Source: Methanosarcina sp. MTP4
Lineage (GTDB): Archaea > Halobacteriota > Methanosarcinia > Methanosarcinales > Methanosarcinaceae
DNA: 64,000 nt
Direction: 5' to 3'
NCBI RefSeq assembly: GCF_000970045.1
Contig: NZ_CP009505.1
Span: 1,550,001-1,614,000 of the forward strand
The position numbers and the translations under genes are program-made. Below the pieces are notes generated by a model. It ran no database searches. It saw only the letters and a program-made list of their open reading frames with translations, and was not told where the DNA came from. Shown piece by piece: positions 36,439 to 46,536 of the stretch (its first letter is position 1; each line of letters starts with the position of its first letter).

Positions 36439-36763
36439 GGTATTACATATAACTGATACATATAACTAATAATAAAATTTTGAGATTATATCAAATTATT
36501 TTGCCTGGCTATCGATAACTATTTAGAATTGTGCGAAAAGCTGATATCTACCGAGTCTAAGTAGAGGAACTCCGGAAGAATAACTCCGGAAGAATAACTC
36601 CGGATGAAAAAATCAGGGCTAAAGACAGGAACCTGTGGGAAAGCTTATAATTGGCTCCGCCCTCTTGCTGGATAGAAATTTCCTGCAGATACTTTCCAAT
36701 ATTCTTTTCCAGAACTTTCCGGGTTTTGCGGCCCGGGTTTTTGAAGCAGAGAGGAGATATATC

Positions 36764-37042
36764 ATGACATCAAGTCGTTTCATAATCACGGTTATAGGGA
36801 GTGACCGGGTAGGGATTGTTGCCCGGATCACCACCGTAATGGCGAATTTCAACGTAAACATTGTGGATATAAGCCAGACCATCATGGATGGGATCTTTAC
36901 CATGATCATGCTGGCAGAAGCTCCGGAGGAGAACTTCGACCTTGCGGCTTTCCAGAAAACTATGGGCAGCGAAGGGAAAGAGCTCGGAGTCGAGGTTAAG
37001 GTGCAGCAAGAAGACGTTTTCCGCTTCATGCACAGGATCTGA
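36764..37042 (+). CDS. ACT-domain protein (UPF0237)
   Basis: 92 residues forming one ACT domain plus a short tail: [41 protein letters not shown] domains bind amino acids or other small ligands and usually regulate a partner. The ATG at 36764 follows GGAGAT. It is 26 bp before the UPF0210 gene on the same strand, an arrangement conserved in many bacteria and archaea, so it is likely the regulatory partner of that protein. Confidence 0.92.
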   Translation: MTSSRFIITVIGSDRVGIVARITTVMANFNVNIVDISQTIMDGIFTMIMLAEAPEENFDLAAFQKTMGSEGKELGVEVKVQQEDVFRFMHRI

Positions 37043-37068
37043 TCGTATGGATGGGAAGGAGGGATATC

Positions 37069-38430
37069 ATGCTAATCAACCCGAATGAAATTCTGGAAAC
37101 CATCCGGATGGTGAAAATGGAGCACCTGGACATCCGGACCGTAACCATGGGAATCAGCCTCCGGGACTGCAGCCACCCGGACATCGATATATTCAATGAA
37201 AATATCTACGAAAAGATCACGGCCAATGCGAAGAACCTGGTCCGGACAACGGAAGAAATTCAGAACCTTTATGGGATTCCCATCATTAACAAGCGGATCT
37301 CCGTAACTCCCATAGCCATCGCAGCCGAAAGCTGTGAAACTCCTGATTTTGTCTCCGTTGCCAAGACCCTGGATAAAGCCGCAAAGGAAGCCGGGGTGGA
37401 CTTCATAGGGGGTTTCAGTGCTCTTGTCCATAAAGGAGTCACGAAGGGTGACCTGAAATTAATCAATTCGATTCCCGAAGCTCTCGCTTCTACGGAAAAG
37501 GTCTGCTCTTCCGTAAACGTGGCAACCACCAGGGCGGGAATCAATATGGACGCAGTCGGCATGATGGGAAATATCATCAAAAAGACCGCCCGGCTGACAG
37601 CGGACCGGGACGGAATCGGCTGCGCAAAACTTGTGGTCTTTGCCAACGCCCCCGAGGACAACCCCTTTATGGCAGGGGCTTTCCACGGCATAGGCGAGCC
37701 CGAATGCGTGATCAACGTCGGGGTTAGCGGCCCCGGTGTTGTCAATGCTGCCTTAAGGGAGCTTGAAAACCCAAACCTTACGGATATCTCGGAAACGATC
37801 AAGAAAACCGCCTTCAAGATCACCCGCATGGGCGAGATGGTGGGCAGGGAAGTTTCCAGGAGACTGGGCGTGGAATTCGGCATCCTTGACCTCTCCCTTG
37901 CCCCCACTCCCGAAATAGGGGATAGTGTTGCAGCCATCCTGGAAGCCATGGGCCTGGAACGCTGCGGGACCCACGGGACAACCGCAGCCCTTGCCCTCCT
38001 GAACGATGCCGTAAAAAAAGGCGGAGCAATGGCTTCCTCATCCGTAGGCGGCCTGAGCGGGGCTTTCATCCCTGTCAGCGAGGACGCAGGCATGATCGAG
38101 GCCGTAAACGTCGGAGCCCTGAGCCTTGAAAAGCTTGAAGCCATGACCTGCGTCTGTTCCGTCGGCCTGGACATGATCGCTGTCCCAGGGGACACGCCTG
38201 CCTGCACCCTCTCCGCGATCATCGCTGACGAAATGGCAATCGGAATGATTAACAAAAAGACGACAGCCGTCCGTATCATCCCCGCTCCTGGCAAAAAAGT
38301 CGGGGATTCCGTGGAATTCGGAGGGCTCCTGGGTATGGCTCCCGTCATGCCTGTGAGCAAGTTCAGTTCCGAGACCTTCGTGAAAAGGGGCGGCAGGATC
38401 CCGGCTCCGATCCAGTCGCTTACGAACTGA
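37069..38430 (+). CDS. UPF0210/DUF711 family protein
   Basis: 453 residues of the UPF0210 (DUF711, PFL-like fold) family: [19 protein letters not shown] at the start, then [27 protein letters not shown] and GISGPGVV-type stretch ([16 protein letters not shown]). Structures of relatives resemble the glycyl-radical fold without the radical glycine; the activity is not established. AAGGAGGGATATC precedes the ATG at 37069. It is co-transcribed with the ACT-domain gene. Confidence 0.93.
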   Translation: MLINPNEILETIRMVKMEHLDIRTVTMGISLRDCSHPDIDIFNENIYEKITANAKNLVRTTEEIQNLYGIPIINKRISVTPIAIAAESCETPDFVSVAKTLDKAAKEAGVDFIGGFSALVHKGVTKGDLKLINSIPEALASTEKVCSSVNVATTRAGINMDAVGMMGNIIKKTARLTADRDGIGCAKLVVFANAPEDNPFMAGAFHGIGEPECVINVGVSGPGVVNAALRELENPNLTDISETIKKTAFKITRMGEMVGREVSRRLGVEFGILDLSLAPTPEIGDSVAAILEAMGLERCGTHGTTAALALLNDAVKKGGAMASSSVGGLSGAFIPVSEDAGMIEAVNVGALSLEKLEAMTCVCSVGLDMIAVPGDTPACTLSAIIADEMAIGMINKKTTAVRIIPAPGKKVGDSVEFGGLLGMAPVMPVSKFSSETFVKRGGRIPAPIQSLTN

Positions 38431-38656
38431 AATTCGATTTCGAAAATAGATAGGGGAAATGAAAAGATGTTTACAGTTCCCCTATTTTTACTTTTAGCAT
38501 TTTTATTTTTAACATTTTTATTTTTGACATTTTGATTTTTTGACTTTTGGCATTTTGACTTTTTGTATCTTTGATTTTTTGATTTTTTGTATCTTTGATT
38601 TTTTGATTTTTTGACTTTTTGTATCTCTGTATTTCGGTATTTTTATTTTTCAGTCT

Positions 38657-38931
38657 TTATTTTTCAGTCGCCTTTGCACGCTCCTCCTTTGTCATCTTAG
38701 CAAGGCGCTCAACTTCCTTTATGTCAAGTCCGAGGCCCTTCGCTACCCTGCTCCCGTAGTCGGGGTCAGCTTTGAAAAAGAGGGCAGTCTGCCTGAGATG
38801 GATGCGTTTCTGGGCGCCTGAAAGGTGGGCTACGATGTTGCCTACCAGGTGTTCCCGGGCCTCTTCGGTCATGACGTTACGGTAGAGGTTACCAGGCTGT
38901 ACAAAGTCGTCGTTGCCGTTTATAAGGTGGA
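38657..38931 (-). pseudogene. catalase remnant, C-terminal 91 codons only
   Basis: The minus strand reads LVHLINGNDDFVQPGNLYR, then NVMTEEAREHLVGNIVAHLS, GAQKRIHLRQTALFFKADPD, YGSRVAKGLGLDIKEVERLA. This is the C-terminal end of a heme catalase (clade 3 type). A TAA codon stands at 38932-38934 in this frame and no catalase sequence follows upstream, so the heme-binding core is gone. An internal ATG at 38872 would make a 71-codon frame, but it has no credible function. The 3' end (38431-38656) is bordered by T-rich TTGATTTTTTG repeats. Confidence 0.88.
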
Positions 38932-39435
38932 CTAATTAAGCAATAACCGTACTGAACTCTTCATTATATCCCCCAAAAAATAACAGTTAATTATTGTATT
39001 CTTTTTATAAATAATTACACGAAACCTTAGCATCAACCTGAGCATCAGTGAGATCGCCAGCCAAACGGGTTTTTTGCAGGAAAACCCACCAAAAATTTAT
39101 TTGGATATAATTATATATTATTTCAAATAATGTGTGTATTTATCATGGTAAAGGGGAACCGATGGCATCCAGGCGGTTCACCTCATCCGACATCTGAATG
39201 GCAGGTGCCTGGCGGATTGAAGCGGTAAAATACGGAAATTATGCATTTCAGTTATATTTGGTTTTTTTCTTATTGCGAAATCTATATATATTTGGACAAA
39301 TATGCTTAATTTGCATATTAAATGGTTTGAATTATGTTTTTTAATGTATAATCGGCTGAAAGAAATAATAATTCTCTCTGCTAGCACCGAACTTATTCGG
39401 GCTTTAATACCAATTCAATTTAACGAGGCTGAATC

Positions 39436-40740
39436 ATGGAAGGAAAAACATACGGACCTGATACACTTGCCCTGCATGCGGGGTTTACGTCTGACCCTGC
39501 AACAGGAGCTCATGCCGTACCGATCTATCAAACAGTAGCTTATCGCTTCGAGGACACCGAACACGCTTCGAACCTTTTCGGGCTCAAGGAATTCGGCAAC
39601 ATCTATACCCGCCTGACCAACCCTACCACCGATGTCCTGGAAAAGCGGGTTGCAGCTTTTGAAGGCGGGACAGGGGCTCTGGCCGTTTCGTCAGGGATGG
39701 CGGCAATCTCCCTTGCGCTGCTCACCATAACGGAACTCGGGGATGAGATTGTAGCGGCGGACAACCTCTATGGGGGGACATACCAGCTCTTCAACCACAC
39801 CCTCCCGAAACTTGGGAGGAATGTGAATTTTGTTGATTCCACAAAGCCTGAAGAGTTCAAAAAAGTGATCACTGAAAAAACAAAGGTGATATATGCCGAG
39901 ACAATAGGCAACCCCAAGCTTGATGTGCCTGACCTTGAAGCCATTGCGAAAATTGCCCATGAGGCTGGCATCCCCCTGATTGTGGACAACACGACAGGAA
40001 TCGGGCTTATCAGGCCCTTTGATTTCGGGGCGGATGTCGTTGTCATGTCCGCGACCAAGTTCCTTGGCGGGCACGGGACTTCCCTGGGAGGGGTTATTGT
40101 GGATTCGGGGAAGTTTAGCTGGGATTCGGGAAAGTTCCCGGGCTTCACGGAACCGGACCCGAGCTACCACGGGCTGAAGTACTGGGAAGCTTTCGGGAAC
40201 GTGCCGGAGCTCGGGAACATTGCTTTTATTGTAAAGGCCCGGGTCGAACTCCTGAGGGACCTCGGACCTGCCCTGAGCCCCTTTAACGCCTTCCTCTTCC
40301 TGCAGGGGCTTGAGACCCTCTCCTTAAGGGTTAGCAGGCACAGTGAAAACACCCTGAAGGTTGCGCAGTTTCTCAAAGGGCACCCTGCGGTTTCCTGGGT
40401 CAATTATCCGGGGCTTCCGGAGCATCCGAGCCATTCCCTGGCTTCCAGGTATCTCAAAGGAGGCTACGGGGCTCTGCTCGGTTTCGGGATAAAGGGTGGA
40501 CTGAACGCCGGCAGGAAGTTTATTGAGAATGTGGAGCTGCTCTCCCATGTCGCAAACATCGGGGACGCAAAGAGCCTTGTTGTCCACCCTGCTTCCACGA
40601 CCCATCAGCAGCTTACTCCTGAAGAGAGGGCAGCCACCGGGGTAACTGACGATTTCATCCGGATGTCCGTGGGGCTTGAGGATGTTGAGGACATTATCCG
40701 GGATATTGAACAGGCGCTGGCAAAGTCTCAGGAGAAATAA
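39436..40740 (+). CDS. metY: O-acetylhomoserine sulfhydrylase (MetY)
   Basis: 434 residues of the Cys/Met-metabolism PLP family. Motifs: [55 protein letters not shown], and the PLP lysine in [18 protein letters not shown]. The length and [10 protein letters not shown] are those of O-acetylhomoserine sulfhydrylases, which make homocysteine from O-acetylhomoserine and sulfide. GAGG lies before the ATG. metX follows 119 bp downstream, giving both steps in order. The 500-bp gap upstream (38932-39435) is AT-rich promoter sequence with no supported gene. Confidence 0.95.
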   Translation: MEGKTYGPDTLALHAGFTSDPATGAHAVPIYQTVAYRFEDTEHASNLFGLKEFGNIYTRLTNPTTDVLEKRVAAFEGGTGALAVSSGMAAISLALLTITELGDEIVAADNLYGGTYQLFNHTLPKLGRNVNFVDSTKPEEFKKVITEKTKVIYAETIGNPKLDVPDLEAIAKIAHEAGIPLIVDNTTGIGLIRPFDFGADVVVMSATKFLGGHGTSLGGVIVDSGKFSWDSGKFPGFTEPDPSYHGLKYWEAFGNVPELGNIAFIVKARVELLRDLGPALSPFNAFLFLQGLETLSLRVSRHSENTLKVAQFLKGHPAVSWVNYPGLPEHPSHSLASRYLKGGYGALLGFGIKGGLNAGRKFIENVELLSHVANIGDAKSLVVHPASTTHQQLTPEERAATGVTDDFIRMSVGLEDVEDIIRDIEQALAKSQEK

Positions 40741-40859
40741 AACAGCAGGATGCAGCAGAAAAAACCGGGCATAAGAACTGGACTTAATGTTTGGACTTTA
40801 TGCTTGTACGTGATGCTCGGAAAAGATGCTCAGGGATGAAGTAAAACGGAGGTTCGAAT

Positions 40860-42347
40860 GTGAAAAGAGAATCTGTGGGCACCGTTGAGACCCGGTGTTG
40901 CCGGTTTGAGGGTGAGTTGCTGCTTGAAGGCGGGGGCAGACTCAAAGATCTAACGTTAGCCTACGAAACTTACGGGGCCCTGAACCGGGAGAAAAGCAAT
41001 GCTATCCTGGTCTGCCACGCCCTGACCGGGGACGCCCATGCCGCGGGCTGGCATGAAGGGGATAAGAAGCCCGGGTGGTGGGACAGCATCATCGGGCCCG
41101 GGAAAGCCTTGGATACGGAGAAGTATTTCATTGTCTGTTCCAACGTCCTCGGGGGCTGCAAAGGTTCCACTGGACCGGCTTCAATCAACCCGGAGACAGG
41201 AACGACTTACGGCATGGATTTTCCCGTGATCACCATCGGAGATATGGTGCATGCCCAGAAAAAACTGGTCGAACACCTGGGGGTCTCCCGGCTTTTTGCG
41301 GTTGTGGGAGGTTCCATGGGAGGGATGCAGGTTTTACAGTGGTCGGTTTCGTATCCGGATATGGTGGAAAAGGCCGTTGCAATTGCGACCACTGCCTCCT
41401 CTTCTGCCCAGCAGATCGCCTTTAACGAGGTCGGAAGGCTTGCAATTCTCTCCGATCCGGACTGGAAAGGCGGGAACTACCCGGCAGGAACCCCTCCGGG
41501 TCACGGGCTGGCCATTGCCCGGATGATCGGGCATATTACTTACCTGAGTGACGAGTCCATGCACCGGAAGTTTGGCAGGGAACTGCAGGACAAGGAGGAA
41601 TATGCTTTTGATTTTTCCCGGGACTTTGCGGTGCAGAGCTACCTGCACCATCAGGGCAGTTCCTTTACCGAGCGTTTTGACGCAAACTCCTATCTCTACA
41701 TCACAAAGGCAGTGGATTACTTCGACCTTTCTAGAAACGGTTCCCTGATCGAAGGCTTCGGGGGCGTGAAGGCGGCTTTCCTGGTGATTTCCGTAAGTTC
41801 GGACTGGCTCTATCCCCCCTACCAGTCAAGGGCGATAGTCTCTGCCCTGAGTGCCGCTAACGTGGAGGTTACTTACCGGGAAATCGAGTCCCATTACGGG
41901 CATGATGCCTTTTTGCTGGAAGCCGGGCAGCTGAATTACCTTCTCCACAATTTCCTCTCCCGGCTCTGCATTTCCGAAGTCATGGCAGAAAATGTAATTA
42001 CCATTGGGGAAGGAAGCAGTATTGAAGACGCTGCTTGCACAATGTTCAGGGAAGGGATTACCCATTTGCCTGTGGTTTCGGAAAAACCAGGAAAACCAGA
42101 AGATGAAAAACTTGTGGGGATCGTAACTGCCTGGGACATTACCAGGGCCTTTGCGTTAAAATGCCGGACCCTCGACGAGATTATGACAAAAGAAGTTATA
42201 ACAGCAAACCCCGAGGAGCCTGTTGAAACTGCGGCCAGGAAAATGGATTCCCACAGGATTTCGGCTCTGCCGGTAGTAGACGGGGAGGGAAGGCTCCTCG
42301 GGATCGTGGGGGATGAGGCTATAAACCGGTTTATAGGCAGGTTTTAA
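40860..42347 (+). CDS. metX: homoserine O-acetyltransferase MetX with C-terminal CBS pair
   Basis: 495 residues. The alpha/beta hydrolase part (1-370) has [16 protein letters not shown], the nucleophile in [15 protein letters not shown], the Asp in [14 protein letters not shown] and the His in [11 protein letters not shown]. It acetylates homoserine for the following MetY step. The C-terminal 115 residues are two CBS motifs ([40 protein letters not shown]), which bind adenosine-type ligands, so feedback by S-adenosylmethionine or ATP is plausible. This fusion is known in methanosarcinal MetX proteins. Start is GTG at 40860 behind GGAGG. Confidence 0.95.
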   Translation: MKRESVGTVETRCCRFEGELLLEGGGRLKDLTLAYETYGALNREKSNAILVCHALTGDAHAAGWHEGDKKPGWWDSIIGPGKALDTEKYFIVCSNVLGGCKGSTGPASINPETGTTYGMDFPVITIGDMVHAQKKLVEHLGVSRLFAVVGGSMGGMQVLQWSVSYPDMVEKAVAIATTASSSAQQIAFNEVGRLAILSDPDWKGGNYPAGTPPGHGLAIARMIGHITYLSDESMHRKFGRELQDKEEYAFDFSRDFAVQSYLHHQGSSFTERFDANSYLYITKAVDYFDLSRNGSLIEGFGGVKAAFLVISVSSDWLYPPYQSRAIVSALSAANVEVTYREIESHYGHDAFLLEAGQLNYLLHNFLSRLCISEVMAENVITIGEGSSIEDAACTMFREGITHLPVVSEKPGKPEDEKLVGIVTAWDITRAFALKCRTLDEIMTKEVITANPEEPVETAARKMDSHRISALPVVDGEGRLLGIVGDEAINRFIGRF

Positions 42348-42362
42348 GGTCTTTGTATTTCA

Positions 42363-42420
42363 TTTTTTCTCTTCAATTTTTTCTCTTCAATTTTTTCTCT
42401 TCAATTTTCTCTCTTCAATT
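42363..42420. repeat. 13-14-bp T-rich tandem repeat after metX
   Basis: TTTTTTCTCTTCAA is repeated about four times between the convergent metX and helical-repeat genes, and the last copies run into the coding end of the latter. It could terminate both genes. Confidence 0.8.
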
Positions 42421-43322
42421 TTCAGGCCTGCGGAGCCTATCCAGAGTTCCCTCATCGTTTCCCTGATTTCTTCTATCTTCCTTACGTTTTCTTCATCGTT
42501 GATTATGTCAAGTTCGTTGAAAGATTCCAGGGCCACCTTTGCTGCGATCGAGGCGTCGTTAAGGTATCTGTTTTCAGCATGGGCCATTATGGTCTGGAGG
42601 GAGGACGTAGCCTGGAAAACGGCGTTTTCCATTTCTTCTTCCTTTGCACTCTTTCCTATTTCCTCAAGGGAATCGGCAATGCTTCCTGCCGCACTTTGCA
42701 TGTTCTCTGCCATTGCTGCAACTGCCATCTCTTCCAGCATGAGCTCTATTCCAACCGCGGCATCTTCAAGTTTTTGCTGGGCTGCGAGCTTTCCCGTATC
42801 TCCCAGACAGGAAATGCAGTTTGCGGTGTTTTCCGAAAAGTCCGGAAACCTCAGCCTGGCAACTGATTTCCCTATTTCCCCAAGCCCGACTGCAACTGCA
42901 ACTGTTTCCCTTTCCTCGTTTCTGAGAGCCGCCGAATTTCCGCTTTTTCCAAGCACCGAAGCGGCAAGTTTGGCAACCATTTCCATCTGCTGCTCCGCAG
43001 CAGCTTTTCCGATGGTCCCGAAAGAGAGCAGGATACTGATAGTTGTGCTTTCGGTTTTCTGTTCCACGGAACGCTGTAAGATCCTTTCAAGAGCCCTGAT
43101 GGAATTTACAGCGGCATTTTCCATTCCCTGCATGGTGGCGGCTTTTCCAATCGCCTTTATTGAAACTACCGCATTTTCTGCCTCATACTCTTTCCTATCA
43201 TTTAGATAAGCCGTCCCGATTTCACTCAAAAAATCGAGGGCCTGGCGCACCCCTTCGTCAAAATTCTCTTCGACGGAAGCCAGCCCCAACTCTACCATCT
43301 TGTTTTCTTCCTTTGAAAGCAT
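42387..43322 (-). CDS. alpha-helical repeat protein of unknown function
   Basis: About 311 residues, almost wholly helical, with loose repeats every 33-40 residues of the type SIKAIGKAATMQGMENAAVN, GTIGKAAAEQQMEMVAKLA, GLGEIGKSVARLRF, SLEEIGKSAKEEEMENAVFQ. Each has a helix, an IGK turn and a second Ala/Met-rich helix, as in HEAT- or TPR-like solenoids. No signal peptide or membrane segment. ATG at 43322 is preceded by GGGGTTACAGGT. I do not recognise a named family. It reads from the same side as the tiny membrane protein genes upstream. Confidence 0.8.
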   Translation of the reverse strand: MLSKEENKMVELGLASVEENFDEGVRQALDFLSEIGTAYLNDRKEYEAENAVVSIKAIGKAATMQGMENAAVNSIRALERILQRSVEQKTESTTISILLSFGTIGKAAAEQQMEMVAKLAASVLGKSGNSAALRNEERETVAVAVGLGEIGKSVARLRFPDFSENTANCISCLGDTGKLAAQQKLEDAAVGIELMLEEMAVAAMAENMQSAAGSIADSLEEIGKSAKEEEMENAVFQATSSLQTIMAHAENRYLNDASIAAKVALESFNELDIINDEENVRKIEEIRETMRELWIGSAGLKIEERKLKRKN

Positions 43323-43494
43323 GACCTGTAACCCCTTTACAACCACCAATTATTTTTATTAAAGCAGGTTTCCCGTTCGATTTGCACCTGTTATGCCTAA
43401 TTTTCTTTCACTTTTTTATTTCGATTGTCTTCTAATTCTGTTCTCTTTTCAGTTTTCAGTTCTTTCTATATCAACAAGGCTCAATTTACAAATC

Positions 43495-43599
43495 TCAATC
43501 TACAAGGCGGCCTTCTGAGAAATGATATATATAATAAAGAATCAGGAAAACAAGAATTGTAAGCACTGCTTTGAAATCTATTTTCTTCAAAAAATCCAT
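43495..43599 (-). CDS. 34-codon single-span membrane microprotein, copy 1
   Basis: The peptide begins MDFLKKIDFKAVLTILVF and continues LILYYIYHFSEGRLVD. From Asp-8 it aligns with copies 2 and 3: DFKA-V-L, LVF, LYYIYH, F-S, G. It has seven extra residues at the start and a charged end where the others have AGAIA. One membrane helix is predicted. GGGGGGATT lies about 8-14 bases before the ATG. It lies 620 bp beyond the other two on the same strand, so probably has its own promoter. Conservation of sequence and length is the main evidence that it is real. Confidence 0.68.
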   Translation of the reverse strand: MDFLKKIDFKAVLTILVFLILYYIYHFSEGRLVD

Positions 43600-43755
43600 A
43601 ATTATCAAATCCCCCCGCATTTTCTGTTATATTACTCTATTCTGTTATATTCCTCTATTTTGCACTATCCAGATGTCCCTTAATAACTTTATGGCATCCT
43701 TTGTTCAAATATTTTCAGGTTATGTATTTTCGGGCAGGAATATTCTGGAAAAAAC

Positions 43756-43819
43756 ATTCTGAGAAAAAGTATTCTGAGAAAAAGTATTCTGAGAAAAAGT
43801 ATTCTGAGAAAAAGTATTC
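43756..43819. repeat. 15-bp tandem repeat, about four copies
   Basis: ATTCTGAGAAAAAGT repeats in tandem within the 620-bp gap between microprotein copies 1 and 2. The rest of that gap (43600-43755, 43820-44224) has no supported gene. Confidence 0.88.
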
Positions 43820-44224
43820 CCGGTGGAAAATCCTTTGCAGGAGTAATTCCCGGTACATTATAATGTTAATATATTTTTCAAGTGCCCGGGAGCATAAAAT
43901 AACAAATATGCTGGTGCAAAGCACCCTTTTCGAACCTTTAATCTACCCTTCGAGCTAAGCCGTTGTACCGAGCTGTTTTGCCGAGTTTGCAACGGGCTGC
44001 TCTACTTAGTGAGACTTTTGCATATGGATTTTCGTGTTAGGGGGCTGTAGTAACGGAGGCAGTCTGTGAAGGGAAACTCTGTGCAGACATCTCCAGCTAT
44101 CCGGGTATAAATAATAGCTACAGGGATTACAGGGGTTATTCGAATAACTGCAGTGAACTTACCCTGATCCCTTCAGGACGGCTTCTTTTCTGTTTACTCT
44201 TATCGGGCTTTTCCTGAAGTTTTC

Positions 44225-44308
44225 TCAGGCTATGGCGCCGGCTGAAAAGTGATATATGTAATATAGAATTGCAAACACAAGTACTGCAAGTACTGCTTTG
44301 AAGTCCAT
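44225..44308 (-). CDS. 27-codon single-span membrane microprotein, copy 2
   Basis: MDFKAVLAVLVFAILYYIYH followed by FSAGAIA and a stop. A strong ribosome site (GGAGGATCAC) stands five bases before the ATG, identical to that of copy 3. The peptide is one predicted membrane helix with a short start and a small neutral end. It differs from copy 3 at five of 27 positions, all conservative, while third codon positions differ freely, which points to selection on the protein. It is 32 bp downstream of copy 3, so they are co-transcribed. Function unknown. Confidence 0.8.
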   Translation of the reverse strand: MDFKAVLAVLVFAILYYIYHFSAGAIA

Positions 44309-44340
44309 AATTGTGATCCTCCTTTTTTCTGGAGTGTTTC

Positions 44341-44424
44341 TCAGGCTATGGCGCCGGCGGAAATGTGGTAGATATAGTAAAGCATACAGAATACCAGTAA
44401 CGCAAGGATTGCCTTGAAGTCCAT
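44341..44424 (-). CDS. 27-codon single-span membrane microprotein, copy 3 (first in the transcript)
   Basis: MDFKAILALLVFCMLYYIYH followed by ISAGAIA. It has the same AGGAGGATCACAATT leader as copy 2. The TATA box at 44497-44509 is placed to start transcription near 44475, about 50 bases before the ATG. The family pattern MDFKA-L-LVF-LYYIYH-S-AG-AIA does not match KdpF, CydX or other micro-subunits I know. It could be a small subunit or regulator of a membrane complex. Confidence 0.8.
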   Translation of the reverse strand: MDFKAILALLVFCMLYYIYHISAGAIA

Positions 44425-44496
44425 AATTGTGATCCTCCTTTTGAAACTATCAAGAAAAATCCGTTTTGTAAGGTGAAAAATAGTAGTGAGGAGCAG

Positions 44497-44509
44497 GTAT
44501 ATATAAATT
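44497..44509 (-). promoter_or_regulatory. TATA box for microprotein copies 3 and 2
   Basis: On the minus strand GAATTTATATATACC is a strong archaeal TATA box about 75 bp before the ATG of copy 3. It implies a 50-nt leader. The divergent thioredoxin-like gene has its own TATA box at 44682-44692, so the two transcripts start about 230 bp apart. Confidence 0.6.
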
Positions 44510-44738
44510 CCGTTTTTGTGCCGCTATTGCTTCCTTTTCCGGGTTTTTTAGAGGATCTGCAATTCTCATGTTTGGTTTCATTTAAGGGCTAAATTCTTAC
44601 GTTATTTTTCAGGGAGTGAGGCCAAAGGAACGAAGCTTTATCAGCCGGAAAGTTACTTAATCACTTATTTTCTAAAAGAAATTTTATATATATTCCAGCA
44701 TGATAATCCATGGGGGATTAATCATAGCTAGAGATCTC

Positions 44739-45302
44739 TTGAGTATACGTTTTATTTCCCTGATATTGATCGGACTTCTTCTATTCGCTGCGGGGTGTGT
44801 GGAAGAGGGTGCTGAAGAAGGAGAGGAAACAGGTGAAGTTGGTGAAGCCGGGGAAAGTTCTCTTCCTGCCGACTGGAAGGACTACGAACTTGTGGATACC
44901 CGGACCGGGGAGACATTCAGGGTAAGCGATTTCAAGGGGAAGCCCGTTCTGCTCGAAACCTTTTCCGTCTGGTGCCCTACCTGCCTGAAACAGCAGCAGG
45001 AAGTCAAGAAGATGGTGGGTAACTTAGGTAACGGGGTTATACATATATCCCTGGATGTGGACCCTAATGAGGATGAGGAAATCGTAAGGAACCATATGGA
45101 AAGCAACGGCTTTAAATGGTATTCGGCAGTGGCTCCCCCGGAAATGACCCAGGAGCTCATAGATGAGTTTGGGATAACGGTTGTAAATGCTCCTGCGGCT
45201 CCTGTGATACTTGTCTGCGAAGACCAGTCCGCCCGCTTGCTTGAGCAAAGGGGAGTAAAACCGGTAGCCCTTCTGGAAGAAGAAATTGAGAAGGGCTGCT
45301 GA
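44739..45302 (+). CDS. TlpA/ResA-like thioredoxin lipoprotein
   Basis: About 187 residues from the TTG chosen here. A lipoprotein signal (LILIGLLLFAAGC) is followed by an acidic linker and a thioredoxin fold with ETFSVWCPTCLKQQQEV (active CxxC), HISLDVDPNEDEEI and the cis-proline region NAPAAPVILV. It would act outside the membrane in thiol exchange. An ATG at 44700 in frame lies only about 11 bp after the TATA box TTTTATATATA (44682-44692), upstream of the likely transcription start, so I prefer the TTG at 44739 after GAGATC. The CcdA-like gene follows and could supply electrons. Confidence 0.85.
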   Translation: MSIRFISLILIGLLLFAAGCVEEGAEEGEETGEVGEAGESSLPADWKDYELVDTRTGETFRVSDFKGKPVLLETFSVWCPTCLKQQQEVKKMVGNLGNGVIHISLDVDPNEDEEIVRNHMESNGFKWYSAVAPPEMTQELIDEFGITVVNAPAAPVILVCEDQSARLLEQRGVKPVALLEEEIEKGC

Positions 45303-45491
45303 CGGGTTTAGCTGCTGACAGGTTTGATTGCTGACAGGTTTGATTGCTGACAGGTTTGATTGCTGACAGGTTTGATTGCTGACAGGTTTGATTGCTGACA
45401 GGTTTGATTGCTGACAGGTTTGATTGCTGACAGGTTTGATTGCTGACAGGTTTGATTGCTGACAGGTTTGATTGCTGACAGGTTTGATTGC
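45299..45491. repeat. 16-bp tandem repeat, twelve copies, starting at the stop codon
   Basis: GCTGACAGGTTTGATT repeats 12 times, the first two copies diverged, the rest perfect. The first unit contains the TGA stop codon of the thioredoxin gene (45300-45302). No coding potential. It separates that gene from the ccdA-like gene. Confidence 0.95.
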
Positions 45492-45687
45492 TTGTAAGTC
45501 TTAGTGCCAATAATTTTGGTTGCGGTAGACGTTGATTGCTCGAAAATTAAATGTTGAAGTTTTCTGGGCTGTAAAACCAGATAACCGGTAAACTTCGGAT
45601 TGCCCGGAGAGTTTCAAAAAGGGAGTATTGCCAGGCAAGTTGGAGAATTTCCTGTGTTGAAGGGGGGAGCACTAAACGATAAATTAT

Positions 45688-46374
45688 TTGCTGGAGATAT
45701 CCAGGGCTTTTTTGCTCGGGCTGCTAACTCCTTTGACAGCGGTCTGCGTTATCCCTCTCTACCCGGGATTTTTAGCATACCTTTCGAACCAGCTGGGCAA
45801 GAGGCCCGGAGGGGAAGCAGAAGAACGAAGCCGAAAAATGCTGGTTTTATTCGGGCTGATCATCACGGCAGGAATCATTACCTTCATGCTCATCCTGGGA
45901 TTCGTGTTCACAACGGTTTTGCAGGTTTCCCTTACAAAAGTCATCGGCGTTGTGTCCCCTATCGCATTCGGAATCCTGATCTTTATCAGCCTCATCCTGA
46001 TCTTCGACGTGGACGTGGCAAGGTACGTTCCGAGGGGCCGGGCTCCCAGGGTCGGGAATCCCTATGTTACTGCTTTTCTTTACGGCTTCTTTTTCGGGGC
46101 GATAGTGGTCCCATGCCAGCCGGCATTTATCGCAACCCTGTTTGCAATTGCGGTCTCCAGCCCGGCTTTTGGTATAAATATGCTTCGCTTTCTCTTTTTC
46201 GGCCTGGGAATCGGCTTTCCCCTCCTGCTGTTCTCGGCTGTTTCCACCCGGTCGAGCAGGCAGATAATCGGGTTCCTGGTCAAAAACAGGAGAAATATCA
46301 ACCTGGTTACCGGGGTTGTCATGCTGGTGGTTTCCGTTTACTATCTGGTTTTCGTGTTCAGGATATTCGGGTGA
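45688..46374 (+). CDS. CcdA/DsbD-type membrane thiol-electron carrier
   Basis: 228 residues, six hydrophobic helices. Cysteines that relay electrons lie in LLTPLTAVCVIPLYPGFLAY and FFFGAIVVPCQPAFIATLF, at the start of helices 1 and 4 as in CcdA. It would pass reducing power from cytoplasmic thioredoxin to the outside thioredoxin-like lipoprotein encoded just upstream. The start is uncertain: TTG at 45688 or CTG at 45691 fit the helix, while the strong GGGGGGAG lies nine bases before an ATA at 45679. Short direct repeats (GGACTCAGGCAAAGT, three copies) follow at 46425-46465. Confidence 0.9.
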   Translation: MLEISRAFLLGLLTPLTAVCVIPLYPGFLAYLSNQLGKRPGGEAEERSRKMLVLFGLIITAGIITFMLILGFVFTTVLQVSLTKVIGVVSPIAFGILIFISLILIFDVDVARYVPRGRAPRVGNPYVTAFLYGFFFGAIVVPCQPAFIATLFAIAVSSPAFGINMLRFLFFGLGIGFPLLLFSAVSTRSSRQIIGFLVKNRRNINLVTGVVMLVVSVYYLVFVFRIFG

Positions 46375-46536
46375 GGTGTTTTCAGGAAAGGTTGGACAGG
46401 CATAATGAGACATGGGAAGAGGACTCAGGCAAAGTGGACTCAGGCAAAGTGGGCTCAGGCAAAGTAGTATAAAGAAAATAGAGGTCCGGGAAATCCATTG
46501 TATTATTAATTATTTTCATTGATGGGGGGATTATGA

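Noticed and set aside
37269-38360. A 363-codon minus-strand frame opposite the UPF0210 gene
   Set aside because: Antisense of a well-supported gene, with Ser/Pro/Thr-rich shadow composition.
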